This document shows positions 56,566 through 64,000 of a stretch of DNA of 64,000 nucleotides, in pieces. Below the pieces are notes generated by a model. It saw only the letters and a list, made by a program, of their open reading frames with translations, had not been told where the DNA came from and made no database searches. The position numbers and the translations under genes were made by a program. The first letter of the stretch is position 1; each line of letters starts with the position of its first letter. Source of the DNA: Scolanthus callimorphus (Eukaryota > Cnidaria > Anthozoa > Actiniaria > Edwardsiidae); assembly GCA_033964015.1 (NCBI GenBank), contig JAWWUD010000095.1, positions 248,001 to 312,000 on the forward strand, written 5' to 3'.

Positions 56566-57865
56566 GTTAGTTTGTTTATTAATATCAAAGTGTGTTTTAG
56601 TTAGCCCTTGTGTGTCGATCTTGAGCTTTCCAAGATGAGAATGCTGCAGTACAAAACCTGATGGGTTTGATAAAATAATACCGTTGTAGCCTATGCAAAG
56701 ATAAAGCTTTTGCACAGACAATTAAGTATAACAAATATTAGTAAACCCTTTATCTGTATATATATTTATTAGAACTGGTAAGCTACATTTCAGGTTGTCT
56801 CGATTGCATAGTTTTGGCCGATAAGCTGGAGAGAGTAAAACTATTCAGCAAATCTGAACACAATGGTCAAGTGACACTCCGACTGATCTCCATGTTAATG
56901 TTGCCCCAAATGTAAATATATATCAACAGCAGGGGAATATATAAGCTAATTTTAAAGCCCTGAGCTTAATATTCTTTGACAATAAAGACTCACTCAAAAG
57001 TAATAGTTTAAATACCAGTGAAGCCATTGGGAGTTTTTCCGGCCTGATAAGGTCCATGTTCGATAAGTGTACCCTAGACCATGAACTCAGTACTGTAATC
57101 GCTGGTTCAAGCCAATAATGATAAGCCTTACTGTAATATAGAATTCACACAATGTTGTGTACTCATTAACACGGCATTGATACATAATTCACACTATACA
57201 TTTTGTAGTTTTCTTTCCTGTTTAGCTATTACTAGCTACAAAACTAATCACTCGCGGGATGATAAATCAGCAAATGCTATCATATCATCTACGTGCGTCT
57301 TTATCTGTCCGTCGTAAATTGTACAGAAACTGCAATCAAAACAACACCCTGCACAAAGGATTATTTAAAAGTAATACACGTGTTTGTTCGAGGATTATTA
57401 CATTAAAAATTGTCACTAAAGAATTCCCGACGCGATTATGATTTGAATTTAGGAGGAAAACATTTAGAAATATATTAAACTTGAGTCTATTTGACAAACG
57501 TTGCATTTTTTAAGAAGCTGGAGCAGGTATGATATTTCTCAGTTGTGGTTTGCCTCTTGTGCGTCTTGGGAGGTTTTGCAAACAGTCCCTCCTCGAATGG
57601 TCCGTGGTTTAATGACCTCGAGTGTTGCTCTACTTTTGTTACTTTATGCCTACTGATGCATGCGTAGTAAAGGGCCGACCATTTAACGTTGTGGGGGGTG
57701 GGGTTGCGGGCGATGAGTAATTTTTTTGCAAGGCTTTTTTCTGGTCCTCAGTCGTATGGTGGCTATTTATTTCACACAAATGCAAAGACAAATTGTCGGC
57801 CCATGTCTCCGAGAAGTCCACATATAGAACCCGAAAAAGTCTTTATCGTCCTTCTTTTTTTGCAG

Positions 57866-58441
57866 TTAAGACTGACTGTGTTGTTCCCATGGACATCGCA
57901 TTTGTTCTCGACTCCTCAGATTCCATCACCGAACCCGATTTTACGGATGCAAAATCATTTGTTGTATCTTCCTCTCAACTTCTTGATACCACGGGGAAGG
58001 ATATACGACACGCAGTGTTCACCTATGCTGAGAGAGCAAAGAAAAACATCAACTTTGATTATTTTGATAGACCTGAGAATTTTTTAAACCGAGTAAATGA
58101 CATACCAAAAATGGCAGGTTCACCAGAACTTGGGCGCGTTCTTGATGACATCTACTCGGATCTTTTTGGTCCAAAAGGAAGCGCCCGAATTAGGGTCTTC
58201 AAAGTTATCGTCATAATATCTCAAGTTGACAAAGAAAATAAAAAGGATGGTATTCTTCCCCTGTTCAAGATTTCTAAGCGCTTCCAGCGTGCGGGGGTCC
58301 GGTTAATAATGGTAATAGTTGGCAAGAAGACTATCAGACAGCACCTGTCGGAGTTCAGGCATGTGATGGAGGTCTTGCCGATGGAATCATTTGCCAAGTT
58401 AAACGACGATGCTCCAAAGTTGATGCGAAATATTTGTAAAG
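57866..58441 (+). CDS. vWA domain B1 exon
   Basis: 192 residues. Acceptor CTTCTTTTTTTGCAG ends at 57,865; donor GTAACA (58,442); phase 1. Opens DCVVPMDIAFVLDSSDS with an intact DxSxS, but loop 2 (AGSPELGRVL) lacks Thr and loop 3 reads IISQVD, so metal binding is doubtful. It keeps the DLFGPKGSAR segment of the Cys-type domains and ends NICK. An in-frame Met at 57,793 lies in the intron. Confidence 0.85.
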
Positions 58442-59538
58442 GTAACATACATGTTCTTAGTGGTCGTATGTCATTCAATTCGGTGAAATTATAGTCTTTT
58501 TTTCAGAGACATCTCGTCACGCTCTATATGCGCGCGAAATTGAATGGCTGCGTAAATACCACTCTTGTGTATTATTACATATTGTCACACATAAAGTCTG
58601 GACAATAAATTTGTGCTGCACACCTATATTTCGGTTCCATTACAAGAACCTTCCTGGGGGCGAATAGAGTACATTTCGTCAAGTGTGATTGAAAATGGCG
58701 TAAACAACAAATGTGCGCGCTGGCTGACTATTTACGGCGCATGCGCGCCCACCTTTTCTGTGAATGGAAAAAGTCATCTTGTCATAAAGATGCCGCTTTT
58801 CCTCTTTTTTAATATAAACATGTTTCAACGTTTTCACCGTTTTACCATAGTCCTCTTTACACTGCGTTTATTTTAGTACATGTTCAGGCCTGCAGCAGGG
58901 CAGCAGGGCAGCAGGGCACGATTTCTGGTCATTTATGTCTAGTCCATCCATGTTATTTAGAGCCAAATTCACATAATCCGTGTTTTGGTTTGGTGATTCT
59001 GTGCTGTCAATCAAGATTTAGTTGGGGGAGGGGGGGTGCAATGGTAGTAATCACAACGTCCAAGAATTTGTGCGTCCTTTTCTCTATATATATAGAGCGG
59101 ATTTCAGATTGCCGTCGAAAGTAGGCCAGACGTGCGTTTATTCAGCGTTTCTATTGGTCTTGAGCACTTCTTTCGTCTTGAGCACAAGCTTTCGTCTTCC
59201 TGCCAATCAAATTGCGAACTAATTCCAAACGCGCCAGTGTTCACGTCGTGACTAAACGCAAGTATGACTAACTTCGCCTCCTGGCTGGTTTGTTGTTGAA
59301 TGGCTTCCACTCCTGATTGGCTAGTTGTTTTGAATTTGCGTTTAGTTTTCGGTAGTCATCTGAAATCTGCTCTAACTTGCTTTAACTGCTATCAAACCAA
59401 ATCGCGGATTCTAGACTTTGGATCATCGAATTCGGCGGTAAACTTGACGAAATCATTGTAGGTTACATTATCTGTGCTTCCCTTATTTAAGAAAGAAAAT
59501 ACCTGTCATTAAACCATTATTTTGCACCTTTTTTCCAG
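58442..59538. other. Intron between B1 and B2
   Basis: 1.1 kb without gene. It contains a GGCAGCAG tandem patch (58,895-58,917), a short G run (59,024-59,037) and the MITE at 59,093. Small frames at 58,613 and 59,022 have no domain. Confidence 0.5.
59093..59374. mobile_element. MITE (GAGCGGATTTCAGAT family), 282 bp
   Basis: TAGAGCGGATTTCAGATTGC at the left and GGTAGTCATCTGAAATCTGC plus TCTA at the right are inverted repeats flanked by TA. Related ends occur at 20,318 and 22,598. Confidence 0.6.
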
Positions 59539-60132
59539 TTCTACCGCAACCTGTGGTGAAATGTCTACATCCAGTGGATATGCTTTTTCTTGTCGACAAT
59601 TCCATTCATGCAGGTGACAAAATTCTTGACTCACAAAAATCGTTCGTCGAGCAAGTTGCCGAATCGTTTAGTATTTCCCCGACTGTCAGTCGTCTGAGTG
59701 TTGTTACATACAACACAAGGGCGTCACTGGTAATCAAATTTAATGATCAAGCAAGTATTGAGGACTTCATCTCTAAGGTGAATAAGTTGCCCCTAAGTAG
59801 ATCCCGTTGGAAAAGCCGTGTGGACCAGGCTTTACTAGCCTCTATGTTCGATGTATTTGGAGGGATTCATACACCACGAAAAGGTGCATCCAAGATTTTG
59901 GTCTTGCTTGTAGTGAGTGGGAAATGGAATCTTGAAAATATAGTGTTCATTGAGGAAATATCAGCAGCTTTAAGAAGAGCCAGTGTTAAAATATTTGTTG
60001 TTGAATTCGGAGCGGGCGATGATGGTGACCATCTTACATCGTTGGTAGAGAAACCAAGCAGTTATTTACACGCCGGGAGCGATTTGTCTCCAAATGTGAC
60101 GAAATTTGCAAGACTGCTATGCGACGAGGCAG
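59539..60132 (+). CDS. vWA domain B2 exon
   Basis: 198 residues, acceptor CACCTTTTTTCCAG (ends 59,538), donor GTAAAG (60,133), phase 1. Opens KCLHPVDMLFLVDNSIH: Asp kept, the rest of the MIDAS degenerate. Loop 2 WKSRVDQALL, loop 3 LLVVSGKW without Asp. Ends LLCDEAG. Cys pair present. Confidence 0.85.
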
Positions 60133-60394
60133 GTAAAGCCCTTGTTAATCGAAAATTCACAATTTCCCTGATAACATCATGATACCACTACTACCAGAAT
60201 CCTTTTCCTAGTTCCTTTTGTTTGCCTCATTAACACCATTATCTTGCAGCTCCCAAGGGACCTCAAACTTTGAATAACAAAACGAATTCGAAGAGGATTG
60301 TGGTATTAGTGGTATCAAGATGTTATAAGGGGAACTGTGAATGCTTTTAGCGACCCCTTGACCCACACCCTGAGTTTCCTTCCTTTTTTTTCAG

Positions 60395-60970
60395 TGACGA
60401 ATAAATGCTTCTCTCCTGTCGACATGGCGTTTATTCTGAATACATCTTCATCACTTGGGATGAATCTCCAAACGACTAAGCAGTTCTTCAAAGCTCTTGC
60501 AAGCTCCTTCAACATATCACCCAGTCTCAGCCGTGTTGCAGTTATAACATATGACACTAATGCCCATGTTTATGCACACCTTGAACCTCGAGACATTGAA
60601 ACCGTACATCGGTTACTGGATGAGATTCCTTTTAACAATGCAAGCGGTACTGTGAAAGAGGATCCTATCCCCTACGCTTTTCAACTTGCAACACATAGTG
60701 TTTTTGACGAGAACTCGCGTTCACGAGATAAAAATCCTAAAATCATAATCACCTTACATGACAATTCTTTCAGTTTGTATACAAACAATGGGCACGATAC
60801 TCCTCTCAAAGAGAGAGGAATTAGGGCATTTTCTATCATAATTGGTGGAGAACCTCTGGCAAATGACAAAGTTCCTAATACCAACAAACATCGTCAAATA
60901 AGAGTGGACTCTTATACTAGTCTGGCAACGATTCTCCCTCGCATGTCTAGTACAGCGTGTCAAAGCACAG
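60395..60970 (+). CDS. vWA domain B3 exon
   Basis: 192 residues, acceptor TCCTTTTTTTTCAG (ends 60,394), donor GTAAGG (60,971), phase 1. Opens KCFSPVDMAFILNTSSS, so the first MIDAS Asp is Asn. Loop 2 is replaced by NASGTVKEDPIPYAF; loop 3 IITLHDNS. Ends TACQS. The fold pattern is retained, but ligand binding through a metal is unlikely. The next intron (60,971-61,427) has no gene. Confidence 0.85.
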
Positions 60971-61427
60971 GTAAGGATGGTATGCGTTTGTGATAAGGTT
61001 GGACGTCGCCTTTCTGCAGGGATACTGTGTCATTTCGCAACCTAATATGCCCCATTAGGTAAAAATATCAGAATGATGGCTAAGAATAGCAGAACGATTT
61101 TAAAAACATACGTTTCAAGGCAAGTCAGAGGAGAAGAGCATGAAAGGTTCGTACACATTTTACAAATTTGAACGTCATGACGGCCCAGGGCCCATTTTAC
61201 CAATTTGAATATTTTGACGACCCAGGACCCCAAATTGCGACCAATACAGTCGCCAAACTCGGCGACCACTTTCATAAAGAATAGATGGCGACTGAATATG
61301 AAATTTTGGGCCGTGCGATATGTTCTGGTAGTGCAGTGGCTTTGGAAGCAAGATGCAATTGCAATGGTTAGAACTTGACTGGACTTACGTAACCTGTTGT
61401 AAAATAACTTTCGTATTTTTTTTTCAG

Positions 61428-61714
61428 CTCCTGACAAATGTTTCCTGCCTGTAAACGTCGCCTTCTTGGTTGATACAACACTTTTTACCGCGCCAAAAAA
61501 GTCTAAAATGTTACAGTTTATCAAAAACTTCTTAAAGCAAATGACACATTACCTTGGCGTGACAAGAACGTTCTCTAGAGTTCTAATTCCATATTACAGT
61601 ACAGAATCCGCTGTACTGATGGTTGACTTCAAAAGTGAACGCAGGGAGGGAGATCTGACTGAGATCATAGATGAGCTACCTTACCCTGAGAAGGAACATA
61701 AGAAATACCCTTGG
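61428..61714 (+). CDS. vWA domain B4, first part
   Basis: Acceptor TTCGTATTTTTTTTTCAG ends at 61,427, phase 1. Opens KCFLPVNVAFLVDTTLF: Asp kept but both Ser positions changed to Thr/Phe. After the strand VLIPYYSTES and the helix DLTEIIDELPYP it ends in phase 0 at donor GTAAGA (61,715). This break lies at loop 2, a position used by no other domain here. The intron (61,715-62,509) holds the MITE at 62,189. Confidence 0.8.
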
Positions 61715-62188
61715 GTAAGATTTAGTACGGACACAGCCGAGGCTCTTTTCGTGGATATAAATTGAACTCAGTTGTTATCGTTGTAGTTTCAGTCCAAAAA
61801 GCATCCGCTTCTTTCTTCTGATTAAGGTAAATTATGCCGTCAGATATAGAAAGTAAATGATCATCGCAGTGAGAAGCCATCTAAAAGATCTCTATAAACT
61901 AGAATCCCTGAAAAAAGGCTTCCAACGGGAGCCCATGACCCCATTATGGAGGTTTGCAGAATGAAATGTTGCATGCACATTGATATTTCAAGGGAAAGTA
62001 CACTTCGTTCTTCTTTAAGAAAATAGGGAGTCCCTGAGAAACGTTTCTTGTCTGAGCTTGACGTTTTTGTGTAAGCCTGGGGACTATAAATGTCTTCCAA
62101 TTTCGAAGCAGAAGAAGAACGTACTTAAACGATATTGCTTTGCTTTAGCTCTTACCTAGTGTTTGTATTGTTTTTATATTGTCAATGT

Positions 62189-62409
62189 AAAGCCTGGTGC
62201 ACACTTGCGACATAAGAAAAATATCACGCGAACATAATATAGTGGTTTCCAAACGTTGAAGTCGACAAAAAATAACATAAGATTACTTTGGTGAAGTAAT
62301 CTAATGATGATCTATGGAAAATACTGTTTATTTCAATTATTTTCCCATGCTTTTTTTGTTGCAACATAACGTCCTTATGTCGTTATGTCGCTAGTGTGCA
62401 CCGGGCTTA
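62189..62409. mobile_element. MITE (GCCTGGTGCACACTAGCGAC family), copy 2
   Basis: AAGCCTGGTGCACACTTGCG plus ACATAA at the left and TTATGTCGTTATGTCGCTAG plus TGTGCACCGGGCTTA at the right are inverted repeats. Same family as 49,538-49,870 but shorter. It lies inside the intron that splits B4. Confidence 0.7.
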
Positions 62410-62509
62410 ATGCACGATTGTCCAGCCGGGATTTTGGCAGATCGTGATAATCCTTCGCAAGCCGCATGATCCTCGTGGAAACTGTTCATGGTATTCTTCC
62501 TCCTTACAG

Positions 62510-62846
62510 GATCGCGTTAATAAGGTTCAAACATCAGGACTCGTTGAAGCCTTAGAGACTATCAGCAGGCGACTCTGCAGCAAGTCCAAAGGTGGCCCAG
62601 GTCACATTGTGATTCTAGCCAATGGTGTCAACGTCGTCGATGTCAATGATAACGACGTGCGTGCATTACGACGCACCCTTCGCCAAGGATCGTGCCATTG
62701 TTCTGTGGTTAGTACCGGGGATGATGCGGATGTGCAGTCACTGCGACTGTTTGTTGATTCCAATGAAGATATCCATGCTCTGAATTCTATAAAAGAGCTT
62801 CCACTTGTCATGTACAGTTTAGCCGAACGGATATGCATCAGAGCAG
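62510..62846 (+). CDS. vWA domain B4, second part, followed by a GC-AG intron
   Basis: Acceptor TTCTTCCTCCTTACAG ends at 62,509, phase 0. Codes DRVNKVQTSGLVEALE, strand GHIVILANGVN (loop 3 Asn for Asp), then the closing helix ending RICIRAG. The phase rule of the gene and the RAG ending place the donor at 62,847, where the sequence is CAG|GCAAGT, the classic GC-type donor; no GT donor fits phase 1 here. Both B4 parts give 208 residues. Confidence 0.75.
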
Positions 62847-62987
62847 GCAAGTGTCGGGGAAGCTGTGTTGATAGCTCTCCCTGTATTGATAGCTCTCTTT
62901 TGATAGCTCTCCTCTTTTGTCATTAAATCACGATCATGTGGTTTCTCATAGTAAAGTTTAGATGAGCGGACATTAAGGAGCGGAGAT

Positions 62988-63477
62988 TAAAGGGGAACTC
63001 GGACGCTTAATTTTTGTACAACCTGTCATAAAATCAGTCTAATTCTAATCACCAAAAATACATTTAAATTATGTTTATCAGGAATAACCAAAATAACAGT
63101 CCAGGTTTGTTAAATGACCTTTTATAGCGATTTCAGGTAACACGCGACCCAGCGCGTTCAAAACATCGAGAGAGCTTTTGACAGTTGGGTTTTCCTGTGT
63201 AGTCAATCAAACCATTGTGAGCCAATCAGATCCTTGCCTAGTTTCGCCTAGTGCAGTGAATTGGTTTCTGTCGCGACATGTCTTGCAAGGGAAGCCAATC
63301 GAATGCACCGAGTAAAGATATGATTGGCTCACACGGACACAGATTGCGTTGATTGACAGTACAGAAAACCCAAACTCTGGCGGCAACGGCGAAGTCGTGT
63401 GTTACCTGAAACAGCTGTAACTGTTAATCTATTGTCAAGAGGATGCTTGTCAGGTAAAGCGTGCGAGTGCCCCTTTA
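62988..63477. mobile_element. TIR element, about 490 bp
   Basis: The left TTAAAGGGGAACTCGGACGC and right GCGTGCGAGTGCCCCTTTAA are inverted repeats flanked by TTAA. A non-autonomous DNA transposon in the B4-B5 intron, distantly like the AAAGGGG-ended element at 22,672-23,049. Confidence 0.65.
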
Positions 63478-63747
63478 AAGGGGCGGAGTCACCCTGCCCG
63501 TCGTGCGCTGCTTCGCCGCCATTTTCGATGTCCAAAAACTCGTAATAATAGAATTCCTTTGCAAACTCAGAGTTTCTAATGCAATGAATCATGTAAACAA
63601 AAATAAAGCATTATGAATGATGGGCAAGGTGAGTCGACCTCTTGTCTTTTTTGGAGCAAATCCTGTGGACGCAACCCGCTGAAGCAATGAAATAGCAACG
63701 ATGATCGCGAAATTTGTTTACTTCTTGCTTCTTGTTCTCAATTTCAG

Positions 63748-64000
63748 CTCCAAAGAAATCTCCTCACGCTTCTCGGGTAGTGCTTGCTCTTCACTCGACA
63801 AGAAGGCTGCAAACTAGAAGTGGCACCCGACTAAAGAACTTTCTTATGACTCTGGTAGACAATTTCATGATTGGCTCTCACGAAAGTCACGTGGCTGTCA
63901 TCACCTATCGTAACAGAGCAGTTCTCAGAATTCCTTTCGACGGTAGTTCTTCTGCACAGGATTTAGTATCTGCAATATTAAACTTCAAAGACCACGAGGA
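63748..64000 (+). CDS. vWA domain B5, partial (cut by window end)
   Basis: Acceptor TTGTTCTCAATTTCAG ends at 63,747, phase 1, and the frame is open to the window end. It shows the helix LKNFLMTLVDNF, then SHVAVITYRNRAVLRIPF, the standard second-strand region. The first strand is RVVLALHSTRR, so the whole MIDAS loop is gone, and the leading Cys is missing too. The most decayed domain in the window, though the frame is clean. Confidence 0.75.

Larger units (their letters stand above)
54705..57525 (+). repeat. Tandem duplication, 1.4-kb unit x 2, containing first exon of gene B
   Basis: 54,705-56,109 and 56,120-57,525 are near-identical copies. The offset is 1,415 bp at the left and 1,416 bp after a single one-base indel (CACAAGTG at about 54,918 against CACAAAGTG at 56,331). 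Each copy carries promoter-side sequence, an ATG exon with signal peptide and the start of the first intron. Fewest differences of any repeat in the window, so very recent or kept alike by gene conversion. Confidence 0.9.
54705..64000 (+). other. Gene B model: secreted protein with Cys-flanked vWA domains (3' end outside window)
   Basis: Gene-level span joining one of two alternative signal-peptide exons (55,089 or 56,505) with domains B1-B5. All junctions are phase 1 except the phase-0 intron inside B4. Domains B1-B4 begin with a Cys in a KC/DC-x(2)-PVD-like start and end with a Cys, unlike most of gene A. Their MIDAS motifs are strongly decayed. No stop or anchor is reached before 64,000. 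Confidence 0.75.

Overview
The window is animal nuclear DNA: genes are split by GT-AG introns, the intergenic and intronic DNA is AT-rich, and short inverted-repeat transposons and tRNA-derived SINE pieces are frequent. Gene content (long tandem arrays of von Willebrand factor A (vWA) domains and a local family of intronless class A GPCRs) suggests a cnidarian, most likely an anthozoan such as a stony coral. That taxonomic call is inference, not proven by any single marker. All recognisable genes lie on the + strand.

1-26,798: the interior of a very large secreted or extracellular-matrix-type gene (gene A). It holds 24 vWA domains in a row (A1-A24), almost all as one domain per exon, every exon bounded by phase-1 introns so that any exon can be skipped, duplicated or joined in frame. 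Four domains are split by an internal intron (A1, A7, A19, A21); two domains (A14 and A15) share one exon. The start of the gene lies left of the window. Most domains have lost parts of the metal-binding MIDAS site; A3, A24 and A26 keep both Asp-bearing motifs.

28,416-46,800: a cluster of single-exon class A GPCRs: one divergent intact gene (28,416-29,465), one intact gene (36,375-37,463), two frameshifted paralogues (32,507-33,582 and 42,226-43,306) and three short relics. They sit in segmental duplications of about 3 kb. A 128-bp satellite carrying a CRE-type palindrome lies between two of the units.

47,344-51,328: two more vWA domains (A25, frameshifted, and A26, canonical and ending in a stop codon). 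Phase and domain type allow them to be the 3' end of gene A, which would put the GPCR cluster inside an intron of about 20.5 kb; they could also be a separate gene remnant.

54,705-64,000: gene B, a second vWA gene. It begins with a signal-peptide exon present in two near-identical copies (55,089 and 56,505) inside a 1.4-kb tandem duplication, followed by at least five Cys-flanked, strongly diverged vWA domains (B1-B5), the last cut by the window end. Gene A and gene B products probably act outside the cell as adhesive or matrix scaffold proteins (related in architecture to matrilins and collagen VI N-terminal arrays); that role is inference. Introns and intergenic stretches hold at least a dozen MITE-like inverted-repeat elements, a solo-LTR-like element, a LINE tail and several SINE fragments.
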